Shown: piece after piece, positions 10,168 through 20,792 of the stretch
Numbering within the stretch: the stretch's first letter is position 1
Layout of the letters: each line of letters starts with the position of its first letter
Assembly: GCA_009760885.1 (NCBI GenBank)
Contig: CM019717.1
Coordinates: 50,863,366-50,927,365, forward strand
Length of the DNA: 64,000 nucleotides
Reading direction: 5' to 3'
Source: Achatina immaculata
Lineage: Eukaryota > Mollusca > Gastropoda > Stylommatophora > Achatinidae
Notes under the pieces: model-generated
Database searches by the model: none
Seen by the model: the letters and a program-made list of their open reading frames with translations, nothing else
What the model was told of the DNA's origin: nothing
Translations under genes and position numbers: made by a program

Positions 10168-10343
10168 TATTTCTTCGTCCTGTATGTTTTTGTATGATTA
10201 AGGCTCACGCCGAAACGTCACAACTTTGTAATCGTTAAGTAATAAAGCTGCTCCTACTTTTTTCCTATATTATACATTCTGGTATCACAGCTTTACTGCA
10301 GTGCTTCGTGTATAGTTGTATACTTATACACTAATTATTGTGT
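10168..10343 (+). mobile_element. Cassette P, copy 1 (retroelement-like 3' segment)
   Basis: Homologous to 21325-21525. Shared blocks include TCGTCCTGT, GTATGATTAAGG, CCGAAACGT, AATAAAGCTG and CAGCTTTACTGCA..GCTTCGTGTATAG. An AATAAA polyadenylation-like signal lies inside. A 25-nt stretch (10256-10280) is present inverted at 9568-9592 (24/25 match), so the element has inverted terminal material. Penelope-like or other retroelement origin is possible but not shown. Confidence 0.6.
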
Positions 10344-10412
10344 TACGTTATTGTAGAATACGTTATTGTAGAACACGGTGTTGTAGAACACGTTGTAGAA
10401 AACATTGTAGAA
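10344..10412. repeat. Remnant of the 15-bp array
   Basis: Units of the 9227-9567 type (GTAGAACACG.GTTGTAGAA) resume here, so 9568-10343 looks like an insertion into one array. Confidence 0.8.
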
Positions 10413-10494
10413 CCACATTTTTTGAAGATTCAAGTCATTACTTTCTTTTTTTGTCTCAGTATTAAGCGAAACCGCATGCTCTCTCTCTCTCGCT

Positions 10495-10495
<1 letters not shown>

Positions 10496-10530
<35 letters not shown>
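10496..10530. repeat. (CA)n microsatellite
   Basis: Pure CA run after a CT run. Confidence 0.95.
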
Positions 10531-10533
<3 letters not shown>

Positions 10534-10562
10534 GGGGGTGAGGACACTTGTCCGACGAGTCA

Positions 10563-10885
10563 ATCAATCACCCATAGCTCATATGCCAGCGTCAGGGTTA
10601 GCGAACCAAAGCTGACCAAGGCCCTGTCCCACCTCTCCGTGGTACCCCCAGAAACAGGTCTAGCCTGGATAACGGGGCAGGGATCGCCATAGTCTCCATG
10701 GTGGTGGATTCTGCTAAAGAAGCATTGCACACCCCCTGCTTTTTTTTAGCTGCACCCCGGGACTGAAAAAGTAGTCACCATAACCCTCCCCCATGCCGAT
10801 ACGATGCTGTACCTCAACATCTCTACAGCATCGGCTGCAAAGAACAACAACTCGCAGTTACAGGAAGTTCGTATAAATACAAGCA
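10563..10885 (+). mobile_element. S1 dispersed repeat, full-length-like
   Basis: Aligns end to end with 37131-37460: CACCCATAGCT..TATGCCAG start, GACCAAGGCCCTGTCCCACC, GCAGGGATCGCCATAGTC, GTGGTGGA, and the CTCGCAGTTACAGG end. No coding capacity. Confidence 0.85.
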
Positions 10886-11440
10886 CTCACATACACATAT
10901 CCTGTATGTCTGTCTATCTGTCTGTCTGTCTGTCTCACTCACTCTCAGTCTGGTATACTTTATAGAATACAGTCCGACAAACTTAGAAAATTATGATGTT
11001 AGATGACACATACTCAGAGTTATACAAGTAGTTCTAAATACAGAGTGGAACAATCATTTAGTTTACCAGATTACGGAAGAAAGCACTATAAAATTTGACA
11101 TTTTCGTGACAAGTGACTTGGCCCATCAAGCTTTAGGAACTCTAGATGGGGCTATGTTTTGTCTTGATTTTTTTTTTTTTTTAGTAGCAGTTGCAATAGG
11201 ATTTCCTGAAATTTCAGGAACAGAGCAATAGATACATCTGTAGTTACAGTAACATTTAGTTACATAAGCAGCCTTTTTCACATCTGAAACGGTAACTGTT
11301 GACAACATTCCAATAAGTCAGAGACAATGTTTCACATAAAATATAATGATGATACGCGTGATTTTTTTTCATTAACCAAATGTTAAAAGTTTTTGAAGTT
11401 TTCATTTATTGGGGAGCAGGGCTTTCGAAACTCTGAGAAA
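10886..11440. other. No gene; short (GTCT)n only
   Basis: A GTCT run at about 10910-10935. The rest is unrecognised; the minus frame at 11126-11308 has no motif. Confidence 0.4.
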
Positions 11441-11444
11441 ATTC

Positions 11445-11745
11445 ACCTATCCACCTATCTGCCAACCTGGTTACCTACCTATATACCAGTCGACATACCC
11501 ACCCACCTACCTGCCTTCCTACCTACCTACTCACCTATCTAACTATTAACATACCTACCTACCTACCTACATACATACATACATACATACATACCCACTG
11601 TCCTATCTGCCTACCTATACACTGACATATGTGCCCATCTATACCAATCCACCTCTCTACCTATTCACCTATCTATTACCCCCTCCCCTACTTCCTATTT
11701 ATCTACCCACTTACCTATCTGTTTATCTGCCTGCCCGTTGTCTTG
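11445..11745. repeat. Degenerate CCTA/ACAT tetranucleotide tract
   Basis: Imperfect (CCTA)n and (CATA)n for about 300 bp. Confidence 0.85.
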
Positions 11746-12464
11746 TCAGTGTTAGGTTATCATGCAAGTCAAGGTAAAACATAAAGTTCACAGATAATTA
11801 TTACAATATTGACCAAAAAAAAAAAAAAACTCATTTCCTCTTATGCCTTATCACTGGCAGTTTTTTTTCTTTTTGTCGAATCTTCAGTCCTGGGAGGTAA
11901 ATACTACATTGCAAACGTTTGAAAACATTATGAAGTAAGGCAGTCGTTTCAGTAACTGTGGTACCTGTTCGTTTTATTCGTTCAACGTGCATTGTTTTAC
12001 TTCTCCGGGTCACATTTGTCATTGACATTGCTTTTATTTGGATGTTCATGGTGTGTTTTTAATTTGCTGACATTCTTCTGCTGTAGGTAACAAATTGCTG
12101 CGCCTCTTCCAAGTTTACACAGGAAGGTGGATCAATAGCTGAAGTCTTATCTGTGCATTCACAAACGTGTGGGAGCCATCTATTCCCGCTCCATTAGCCA
12201 GGTTGCGGGCCACCATGTTATTTCAATGTTCACTGCCTGAGTTGGGTCGGAGGTACTGGCATTTCTGGCTAACCGATCGTTGTGAGTCTGCTCTGCATTC
12301 GTAACTAGTAGATGTTATTATCTCCTCCTGGATGGTCGTATTAGTGATAATGTTAAGTGCTAGGCTGTGTATAAACACAAATACAGGGCTATTCATAAGT
12401 TTGTGAAACATTTTTTAAAAAATTCGTAACAAATAAACTACTGAAAGAATCATGATTATTCTTA
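11746..12464. other. No recognisable feature
   Basis: A15 run near 11815. Short minus-strand frames (11831-12049, 12223-12411) lack motifs. Confidence 0.4.
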
Positions 12465-12476
12465 GGCCGAGAGAGG

Positions 12477-12509
<33 letters not shown>

Positions 12510-12530
12510 AGAGGGAGAGAGAGAGAGAAA
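12465..12530. repeat. GA-rich microsatellite with G9 run
   Basis: (GA)n interrupted by a poly-G run near 12508. Confidence 0.9.
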
Positions 12531-12589
12531 CTCTTTTAAGTTAAAAAAAAGGCCGCGCGCAGAGTTCCCGTGGTTTACCGCTAGGTGGC

Positions 12590-13022
12590 AGCAGTAGCAA
12601 ATATCGCGTTCAGTAAACTTTAGCAGTTATTTTATGTTTTGGAACACGCAAGAACCTCGTCCGTCGTGACTGTGCAGCGACGATTTCGAGAGGAATTCCA
12701 GAAGGCAGCACCTGTCTTCAACAGTATCAAGACATGGTAAGCGAAATTCAAGGATGAAGCCTGTCAGTGTACAACTCCTCGGCAGGGACGTCCAGGACCA
12801 AGCAAAGAAACTGTGAATCGTGTTAGAGAAGCTTCCCAGCGAAGCCCCCTCCTTTATCCCGGAATTTCGCATACCACTTCTTGATACTGTTGAAAACAGG
12901 TCATGGCTTCCGGAATTCCACTTGAAATCGTCGCTGCATAGTCACAACGGACGAGGTACTTGAGTATTCCAAAACATAAAATAACTGCTCACGTTTACTG
13001 AATGTCATATTTGCTAATGCTG
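12590..13022. pseudogene. Palindromic remnant of DUF4817-type transposase N-terminus
   Basis: The left half (12634-12850, plus strand) encodes a helix-turn-helix-like segment, SSVVTVQRRFREEFQKAAPV then FNSIKTW.AKFKDE and GRPGPSKETVNRVREASQRS. This is the conserved N-terminal region of DUF4817-type transposases. The right half (13022-12850, minus strand) is an inverted copy of the same leader and HTH (SSVVTMQRRFQVEFRKP). Arms of at least 115 bp (12590-12705 and 12908-13022) are clear reverse complements. The catalytic domain is absent, so this is a fold-back deletion derivative. Confidence 0.75.
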
Positions 13023-13110
13023 TGAGCTTATTCTTCTTCGTTGTTGTCTTCTTCTTCTTCCTCTTCTTTTTCTTCTTCTGCGCTTCTTCTTCTTCTTTTG
13101 CTTCTTCTTC
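13023..13110. repeat. (TTC)n tract
   Basis: CTTCTT-rich run; equals an AAG tail of the adjacent minus-strand S1 copy. Confidence 0.9.
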
Positions 13111-13410
13111 TTCTCCCTGGAACTGCGAGCTGGTTTTCTTTGCAGCTGATGCGGTGAAGATGTTGGGGCACAGCATCGTGTCGATTGGGAGCGGGTTGTG
13201 GTGGCTATTTTTTTTCAGCCCCCTGAGTTGGGCTAACAAGCAAAGGGTGAGCTACTCTGTTTTTTTTTTTTAGCAGATTTCACTGCCATAGAGGTCATGA
13301 CGATCTCAATCCTGCTAGCCAGGCTAGATCTGTTCTGGAGATACTAAGAGAGAGATGAGACAGGGTCTTGATCGGCTTTAGTTCGCCGACCCTGACGCAG
13401 GCATGCCAGA
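13111..13410 (-). mobile_element. S1 dispersed repeat, minus orientation
   Basis: Begins at the AAG-tail side with AACTGCGAGCTGGTTTTCTT, continues through the inverted S1 landmarks (AGCAGATTTCACTGCCAT, GGGTCTTGATCGGCT) and ends near CATGCCAGAT. Diverged from other copies. Confidence 0.75.
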
Positions 13411-13481
13411 TAAGGGTCGATGACTGTCAAAACCCCCACGCTGAAACAACACCAGCATCAAATCAGAGGAAAAAGAGGATC

Positions 13482-14200
13482 ATCATCATCAGGTGCCATG
13501 CCGACTGGCGTTGGCTATTATGGTTCTCCAGAGTATCCGATCCTTCATACAGGCCATCAGGACAGTTGGTGATCTCCTCTCACACCATCCCGTCAGACTG
13601 TCCAGTATTATTTCTCTTGGTCTTCCTCTTGATCTTCTTCCTTCTATTTTCCCTGTTGTTATATTTTCAACGCTCCATCTTCTCATTGCATGTCCTATGA
13701 AAGTACATTGTCTCTCTCTTATCTTTTTGACAAGGTTTTTTTTTTTGTCTCTCCGGCTCTTCTCATACATTCTTCATTAGTTATTTTTGGTGTCCAGGGG
13801 ATTCGCAACATTCTTCTAATAAACCACATTTCTGCTGCTTCCAATGATTTTTGTGCAGACTTGCCTATTGTCCATGATTCACTTCCATATAACAAGATAG
13901 GTTCAATATAGCATTTTAGGACTCGTTTTCTAACATTCATTGATAAGAATGTGTTGGCTAATATGTTTCTCATTCTCTGAAATGCAGTCTTTGCTTGGCC
14001 TATTCTGTTCCTAATTTCTGTTCTGCATTTCCCATCTGAAGTTGTTACTGCTTCAAGGTATTTGAATTTCTACACCTGCTTTAGAATAGTTCAATTTAAT
14101 TTTATACTGCATGCTGGTGGATTCTGTTTCTTAGATATAACCATAGTCTCTGTCTTTTTGATGTTCAAAGTAAGGCCTTTCTGTTCACAAAAAGAGAATA
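13482..14200 (-). pseudogene. LINE B ORF2 C-terminal half
   Basis: On the minus strand the frame 13973-13719 encodes CYIEPILLYGSESWTIGKSA followed by MWFIRRMLRIPWT and NEECMRRAGETKKK. A second frame (13770-13489) follows with RERQCTFIGHAMRR, GRRSRGRPREIILDSLTGWC and ACMKDRILWR. Together they form the thumb and C-terminal region of a non-LTR RT protein, broken by a frameshift near 13735 in a homopolymer. The minus-strand 3' end runs into a (ATG)n tail (13482-13490). The upstream RT core is lost; LINE A sequence abuts at about 14200. Confidence 0.85.
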
Positions 14201-14245
14201 CCTAAATAAAATCTGAGGTCGAATGAACCCCAAGCACTAAGCGAA

Positions 14246-14246
<1 letters not shown>

Positions 14247-14282
<36 letters not shown>

Positions 14283-14472
14283 GAACCTTAAGTGCCAAGG
14301 CACATGAGGCATCTGCAAAGGTTTTCCACAAACGCCTTGCCCTTTTTTCTGCTCTTGCCCAAGTGAGCCCTCTAGTGCTCAACATCCTCTCTGTTGTTTC
14401 TCTCCATGTCTCCTATGGTCTACCCTTACTTCTGTTCCCCTGTGGTGTCCGTCTTAGCGCTATTTTACTAAG
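14247..14472 (-). pseudogene. LINE A 3'-end fragment with (GA)n tail
   Basis: The inverse of the LINE A C-terminus: TGAACCTTAAGTGCC at 14281, then the complement of the WKTF.DAS.AL, LTWARAEKRA and RPxETWR coding blocks. It is truncated at about 14472. The CT run at 14247-14281 is its tail. Confidence 0.85.
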
Positions 14473-16954
14473 CAAATACCATTCACTTATTTTGTTTTGA
14501 AAATGACAGCAATATTACTTACACTATATCATGTGTCATTGCGCCAAATTAATCTTTGATATATCGACTTTTCCTGGCGTATTCCTGGTTCACCCTCGCT
14601 GTTTTGTTTTATAAGCTGCATATTCATGAATGTGTGCTCATATTCCCAAATGGGAACGGAAAGAATTATCTGTCAAGACATTCAACTTGCTATCATGTCA
14701 TATCTATTATTTTGACTCTCGTGGAGTGGACTTTTGTGCAAGAACCCACAGCGCTACTGATGTAAAATATTCCCATTCGTGTATGTTGCGAATGTTATCC
14801 AATGTTTAGAATCAATATTTGCATAATGGAAATTTCTACCCCTCGCTATAATTTCTTATTTGTTTATCTATAATTATCTCCCTTTCCTATGAGACAAGGT
14901 ACCTGCTTCAAGTCGAGGACGATGGATGAAGCAAGTCTGAAAAGATGTTGTTTGAGTACAATAGTTCTGGTGGTCTTCAGATATCAAAAACAAAAGACGC
15001 TGCGAACTGTGACAATTAGCTATATCTAACCTGATGAAAGAAGAGAAGACAGACATGAGTTTAGACTGGGAGACATTATCGTGTGTGATGAAATTCGACA
15101 TTATCTTCCATGTCAGTCAGAGAAGCTTTCAATGATAATCTTGGTGTGTTGCTTGTGAGTTTTCAAATATCTTTGTTTACGATGTTCGCTATCCTTGTTC
15201 CTTTATTCAGTGCAGGATGTTTTAATTTTTTTTTCTCCTTCAAAGGTTTTTTTTTTTTTTAGTGAATGTTGCTTGTGTGACTCAACTTTCTGCGAAATTG
15301 TTTGTCCTTAAAAAAAATCCTTTTCAATATTATTTGTTCCTGTCAGTCTTCTTCTGGAGCTTTTCCCCGGGAGTACGTGACCTTGAAAGAAGTTGAGAGA
15401 GCTACAGTGTTACAAATCAGCCCAGCCGTCTCCGTTTCCCTGAATTGCCGTTTGCAGCCACTTCCTAGTTTGGGTCTTTACTGCACTCTTTCTTTTTTTT
15501 TTTTTTTAATCTTAACAGTGTAGTCTGTGATAAAAGTACAGCAAGAGCAGATAAAAACGCCAAGCATAACACAGAGTTTCTAGGACGTCATTTGCTTATC
15601 TGATATGTCCTTGAGCTTAAAGACTAGCTAAAGAACAAAAAACTGAACTCTTTTTAACTCTTCCAATAGCTTTTTTTTGTTCTTATATGAGACTTTAACA
15701 ACTGTAATGATTTACAGTGTATATTGAGCAATAATGTTTCGTGAACTAGTTCCTCGAAATCCTTACCTTCAAAAAACCTTGCTTTCTTGAGCAGATCAAA
15801 TGAACTAATGATGGGGCAGCAAGACTGTACAAAGTCACAGGATATCACAAACATGAGCTGGTTCACTTATGTTGTTACACAGCGAAACATAACTCAGTTA
15901 GATCAAGGCAATCCATAGCAAGAGGCGATTCAGTTACTCAGAATAAGGTAAGCCTTGATGCAGACAAGACTCAGTTATGCAGTGTGGGTCTATTGATTGA
16001 CCAAACTATTGCCCAGAAGAAATGCTCATTTTTCGGTGTGAGGGGGGGGGGGGTGGGGTGAGGGGGGAGCTATAGGGAGAGAAAGAAGGAAATGGAAGAA
16101 GAAGTGAATTTGTAGGAATGTGACTATTTCATATATATATATATGCTTTTTATGTCATATGAGCACTAGCAAACCTGCTATCTCGATGGGAAGTCCTATA
16201 GACTTTCAAGGACTCATCTTTGAGACGCTTTCCTGTCCTTAACCTTCACTGCCTATTTGAAGTGTCAGGCAACCAGTTTTGGTGGGGATGATCTGACCGC
16301 ATCATGCAGGAAGCTAATCTCGTGAACTCAGTCCCAACAACCAACAAACATCGTCTGTGTGACACCAACATTAGTGTCGGGGTAGTGGGTGGTGAAATAC
16401 GTGCAGGAAATCAGTTTCTGAAATACCATTGCCATAACCTTGAACTTTATGGCCTATACAATAAAAACAATATTGATACAATCAGGAAGGAGAAAAATTG
16501 CTTAAATAACATCTTTTCAGGCGAAAATAACTATGGCGAAATCTATACATACACACACAAAAAAAGGAAGAGCAAGTGGTTATGATGTTTGACTTTCGTG
16601 GAGTCTGCAAAGGAAATGAATCATACCTTAAAGAAAGAAAAAAAAAATCCATGAGCATAGATTATTTCAGCGAAAATTGTACAGTACATTGGATTCAACC
16701 TGAACAATCTTCACGGTCTACCGAGCAACCCAAAAGTGCATCCTTGCTAATGCTGGTCAAATCGCACGAAATAATGTTTTGGAAAATTTGGGAACGCATA
16801 TAGGAAAAGTTTAAAGAAAACGAATACGCAAACTGAAAAATACTAATGGAGGTGATGGGAATGTCTCGAACTTACAATACAATAGCTGTAAATAAAGAAG
16901 CCGTGACTGTTTCATGGGTGGTTTCCGCTGCTGTCAGCTCATACGATCTTAAAA
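14473..16954. other. Long unrecognised region
   Basis: AT-rich with T runs (15245-15260, 15490-15507), a G-rich tract near 16043-16068 and a short AT run near 16133. Open frames at 14556, 15302, 16304 and 16576 are 60-93 codons with no recognised domain. No repeat copy was noticed. Confidence 0.4.
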
Positions 16955-17162
16955 CATTTTGATTCACTTGTCACTTGTTGTTTAGTGAAACGTTATAAAT
17001 AGTAAACATTTTGATTTACTTGTCACTTGTTGTTTAGTGAAACGTTATAAATAGTAAACATTTTGATTTACTTATCACTTGTTGTTTAGTGAAACGTTAT
17101 AAATAGTAAACATTTTGATTTACTTATCACTTGTTGTTTAGTGAAACGTTATAAATAGTAAA
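16955..17162. repeat. 52-bp minisatellite, 4 units
   Basis: Four nearly identical units starting CATTTTGATT(C/T)ACTTGTC and ending ATAAATAGTAAA. Confidence 0.97.
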
Positions 17163-17228
17163 CATGCTGCTTTATGTATGTTTGTTATTTAACATTTTAA
17201 TGAGCACGGATTGCTCAGCAGTCTGGTA

Positions 17229-17255
17229 AACAACAACAACAACAACAACAACAAA
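17229..17255. repeat. (AAC)n microsatellite
   Basis: CAACAACAAC run. Confidence 0.9.
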
Positions 17256-17370
17256 ATGTCCCACACATAATGAGTGCATGTTAATCAGAATTACTGCCCT
17301 TCAGCTGGTAGGACGCTGTGAGCGATAGGATAAACTAGAGACATAAAAAAAGAGTAATGACTAATGTGTC

Positions 17371-17594
17371 CCCCAAGGCAGAGTTTCCCAACCTTTTTTT
17401 TTTTTTTTGGAACATTGATCCACCTGAAAGATTTTGATGTCTCCTTCCCCATACTACCACAACATGACAGTACAACTAAGTTCTGAAAAAGTATAAAAGT
17501 ATAATATAAATATATTCTATTTGCCCCTCCCCCCCCCCCCCAATATTCAGATTGCCCCCTATGGGGCATGCACGTCACACTGTGAAACACTGCT
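17371..17594. mobile_element. Possible hAT-type MITE
   Basis: Left end CAGAGTTTCCCAACC and right end GTGAAACACTGCTG are imperfect inverted repeats of the CAG..GTTTC type. The interior has T16 and C14 runs. No convincing 8-bp duplication is visible, so the boundaries are tentative. Confidence 0.4.
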
Positions 17595-17789
17595 GTAAGG
17601 TCTCGCGGTTAGTGTGTAAAGTTTTCAACTGGTGTTAAACTATTGTCAAAAACATTGTGTGTGCAAATGTGCGTCGTAAAAATACAGTACTTACAGAGTA
17701 TAGTTTACAGTTCCTATCAGAAACAACAAATTGGGAAAACAAACTCAAGTAATTATCATATTACTCTTCAGCGCTGTTACAGCAAAGGT

Positions 17790-18010
17790 AGGTAAAGGTA
17801 ATCCTGTCATGCCTTAGAGGCACATAGGGATATGGGGTTAGTGCCCATATTTTCTGTGACTTATCAAGCACGCCAGAGGGTGATGTCGCCTGTCTGCCTT
17901 TCCTTCCACAGCTCCAGAAGAAGTCGGGTACCCATTTCTACAGCTGGGTGACTGGGACGCCTCCGGCCGGATTCGAACCCCCGACCTTTGCCACGAGAGA
18001 CTAGTTCACT
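17790..18010 (-). mobile_element. tRNA-derived SINE S2b
   Basis: The minus strand carries a tRNA-like head with B box GGTTCGAATCC (complement at about 17971-17981) and an A-box region near 18000. The body matches the plus-strand copy at 49795-49999 (GCCTGATGCTGGCCACATCA-like and AAAATATGGGC blocks). The 3' side ends in TAAAGGTAA-type sequence as in S2. Confidence 0.65.
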
Positions 18011-18144
18011 TACCTCTTCGCAACTCAGACTTAAAAATGAAAGCAATATTTTTATATTTTTCTCATCGCAGTATATAAACATTCGTGCACGTTTTTTATG
18101 TGCTAGATCGCTCTGCATCGCAGCATACAGGAAAAACTGGTAAT

Positions 18145-18345
18145 GTTAGTCAGCCAGAGTCAGTCATTTGCATGTCCTTTGCGAAACTTTGCCTCCCTAA
18201 CAGCTCTCCTGTATGCCTCTCGGTTGTAAGCAAGACGCCCTGCTGCTGATGCGTCCATTTGCAGATCATCAACGATGTCCTGCAGCCATCTTCGCCTTGG
18301 TCTTCCTCTCTTTCATTGGTTATGACGTTAAGGAAATCATAATTC
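18145..18345 (-). pseudogene. LINE C 3' end
   Basis: The inverse of the LINE C C-terminus (RRWLQDIVDDLQMDASAAG then AYNREAYRRAVREAKF..GHAN), ending in a TGAC/CTGGCTGA tail. About 200 bp; truncated upstream. Confidence 0.8.
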
Positions 18346-18983
18346 TTTTTTTAGAATGGCAATCAAATCGATAGATACTATCTCTTATGTAGGTAACGGA
18401 GATTTAGATGAAAATTATAACTAAAAAAAATTATTCATATAAAGTACTGACATAAACAAACACGGGCGCTTTAAGTAATTCGTCGAGACTAAACTTTTTT
18501 TTGTTGAGGCACAGGTTTAAATTCTATAATTTTTTTCCCATTATTGCATCCCAGTGTTACAGTGATTTTTTTTCTTAACATGACTAGTTAACGTAAACAT
18601 AAAAAGTAAGTCGTCCTTCCCTTATCTTCACCATAGTCATCTTTCTTGCCTGCTGTCAGTACAGTCGAATTCGTGTCCATGAGCACAAGTATGAGTGTCC
18701 TGACATTTGATAAAATTTATTTTTTAATCACTCCTTCGTGCTCTTTTATGCATTTACTTAAAGGCAGTTGTCAGGTAAAGTAATCATTCATCATTAGTGC
18801 CGTTATAGAAGTTTTAAATTCTGCACGGAAATTCATTGAAATTGGGTTTTGAATTGTGGGGCTTCTTAGCCTGAATCCTGCCGCTTCCCTTACATTATAA
18901 TGTGGAAGCGAATTAATTTTTTTCGAGGAGAAGTTTGTGTCAAAATGTCCTTGGGGAAGGGAGTTTGTATGTGGATTTATTTA
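18346..18983. other. No recognisable feature
   Basis: AT-rich; no motif or repeat copy seen. Confidence 0.4.
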
Positions 18984-19115
18984 AGTAAGAGTCAAATAAT
19001 CATTGCATGTAAAATAAATATATAGGTATTTATGACTGACTGGAGAAGATAGTCAATGAAAGTCTAAGTAAAGTAGCACCGACGACTTACTTGAGAAGAT
19101 AACCAACGAAAGACT
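18984..19115. repeat. Left arm of a long inverted repeat (partner 19609-19726)
   Basis: Segments including GAGTCAAATAA, ATATATAG and GAGAAGATAGTCAATGAAAG are present as reverse complement at 19609-19726, with a small indel. Confidence 0.85.
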
Positions 19116-19282
19116 AAATAGATTATCACTGATAACTGACCGAAGAAGATATCCAATGAAAGACTAAATACATTACCACTGATAGCTGACTCAGGAAGAT
19201 AACAAATAAAGGATTAAGTGCATTAGCACCGATAATTGATTCAAGAAGATACAAAATAAAAGACCAAATACATTACCACTGA
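19035..19282. repeat. 50-bp satellite, 5 units
   Basis: Units of the form ACTGACT..GAAGATAACC then AATGAAAGACTAAATACATT and ACCACTGATA. The same unit reappears at 19555-19765 and 20790-20910. Confidence 0.9.
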
Positions 19283-19554
19283 ATGTAGGAAACTCTCTAC
19301 TGTAGAGAGTGGAACAACAACACAACTCCTTCAGATCATCAGAGGAAGTAAACCCCCACCCCTCAGACAAGTGTTTCGGCCCTATTAAACTCCTGACACT
19401 CAAAGGGGGGGGGGCCTCTGGGTCATGACTCCCAGAGGTCTTGTGAGTTGTTTTTTTTTATCCCAGGATTGAGTTGGCACTGCACTTTGAAGTGCATCTT
19501 TAGCGATTTAGCTACGGAGGACTGGTATTGGTTGTGGCAAACGACATTTATTTA
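19283..19554. mobile_element. 272-bp insertion of unknown type with 10-bp TSD
   Basis: TTACCACTGA at 19273-19282 and 19555-19564 flank the segment; removing it plus one copy restores a continuous 50-bp satellite. Inside are a small hairpin (ACTCTCTACTGTAGAGAGT), a G9 run and T8 run, and no coding sequence. It does not match S1-S4 by eye. Confidence 0.65.
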
Positions 19555-19765
19555 TTACCACTGATAACTGACTCAGGGTGATAAACAATGAAATACTAAA
19601 TACATTTGTCTCTCATTTGTTATCTTCTCAAGTAAGTCGTCGGTGCTATTTTATTTAGACTTTCATTGACTATCTTCTCCAATCAGTCATAAATGGCTAT
19701 ATATTTATTTTATTTGACTCTTATTGAAATAAAAAACTAAATACATTACCACTGATAACTAACTC
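19555..19765. repeat. 50-bp satellite, continuation with inverted segment
   Basis: One direct unit, then an inverted block (19609-19726) complementary to 18984-19115, then a direct unit ending ATAACTAACTC. Confidence 0.85.
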
Positions 19766-19791
19766 CCCTATATGAGGGTTTTCAGTGCAAA

Positions 19792-20271
19792 GTGATCTGT
19801 GGAGAACATACCTCCAGCAGCTTTAGGGTACAAACAGGAGTGAAACAGGGATGTGTACTATCACCAACATTATTTATCTTGGCAGTAGGCTGGTTAATGA
19901 AGGAGGCAACATCAGACAAACGCAGAGGATTACAATGGACCCTTGACACAGTGCTGGAGGACCTTGACTTTGCGGACGACATTTGTCTATTATCAAGCAG
20001 TCACAAAGATATGCAAGATAAAATAAACAAGCTAACTCAGAATGCAAACAACATAGGACTAAAGATCAACGTAGGAAAGACAAAGTTAATGAAGCAAAAT
20101 GTGAACAACAGAAATGTACTCAGAGTAGATAGCAAGTTAGTGGAGGAGGTCAACGAATTTGTATACCTTGGCAGTAGAGTAGTAGAAAATGGAGACAGCA
20201 CAGAGGACATCAACAGTAGACTTACTAGAGCAAACCAGGCTTTTGCAGTGCTGCAGACTATATGGAAATAA
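19792..20271 (+). pseudogene. LINE A reverse transcriptase, RT palm to thumb
   Basis: RNA-dependent DNA polymerase used for target-primed reverse transcription. Visible motifs are motif B (VQTGVKQGCVLSPTLF, near the start), the catalytic FADD box at 19969-19980 within LEDLDFADDICLLS, motif D/E-like GLKINVGKTKLM, and the VNEFVYLGSRVVENGDSTED block followed by the RLTRANQAFAVL thumb segment. The frame stops at a TAA created by a one-base slip in the A-run at about 20268-20278. The C-terminal frame follows directly. N-terminal endonuclease and RT motif A are absent through 5' truncation. Confidence 0.9.
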
Positions 20272-20743
20272 AAAAAAACTAAGCATGAATATGAAAATCA
20301 GGATATTTAAGAGTAATGTTCTAAGTATACTACTCTATGGAAGTGAATGCTGGAAAATCACCAAAACCATAGAAAACAAGTTGAATTCTTTCCAGACTAA
20401 ATGTTTACGAAGAATTAGAAAAATATTTTGGCCAAACACCATAAGAAATAACATCTTATTAGCAGAAATGCAGATGAAGCCACTGACAACAATTATTGAG
20501 GAAAGACGCTGGCGATGGTTGGGACATGTGCTCAGAATGACTGACAACTCATTACCAAAAATAGCACTAAGATGGACACCACAGGGGAACAGAAGTAAGG
20601 GTAGACCAAAAGAGACATGGAGAAGAACAACAGAAAGGATGTTGAGCAATAGAGGGCTCACCTGGGCAAGAGCAGAAAAAAAGGCAAAGGACAAGCATTT
20701 GTGGAAAACCCTTGTGGAAGCCCTATGTGCCCCGGGCACTTAA
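20272..20743 (+). pseudogene. LINE A ORF2 C-terminal domain (after frameshift)
   Basis: Continues in the next frame from the upstream RT with MNMKIRIFKSNVLSILLYGS, then FQTKCLRRIRKIFWPNTIRN, the WLGHVLRM block, RSKGRPKETWRRTTERML and terminal LWKTLVEALCAPGT. This segment is open from about 20189 to 20743, showing that a single homopolymer frameshift is the main lesion. Its role in LINE proteins of this type is not well defined; it follows the thumb. Confidence 0.9.
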
Positions 20744-20747
20744 GGTT

Positions 20748-20748
20748 C

Positions 20749-20789
<41 letters not shown>
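20748..20789. repeat. (AT)n tail of LINE A
   Basis: AT run joined directly to the LINE 3' end, where other copies have GA. Confidence 0.95.

Positions 20790-20792
<3 letters not shown>

Larger units (their letters stand above)
19766..20789 (+). mobile_element. LINE A, best copy, 5'-truncated, AT tail
   Basis: About 1 kb of a non-LTR retrotransposon flanked by ATAACTAACTC (19755-19765) and ATAACTAATTC (20790-20800), an 11-bp duplication with one mismatch. It starts within the RT domain, ends with AAGGTTCAG and continues as (AT)n. It sits inside the 50-bp satellite, which resumes after it. Low divergence from the other copies suggests a young insertion. Confidence 0.88.

Noticed and set aside
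10168..10343. Hammerhead ribozyme in cassette P
   Set aside because: A CGAAAC motif is present, but I could not find the CTGATGA partner at suitable spacing.
17371..17594. Certain hAT MITE
   Set aside because: Ends look right but no matching 8-bp duplication is visible; kept only as a tentative feature.
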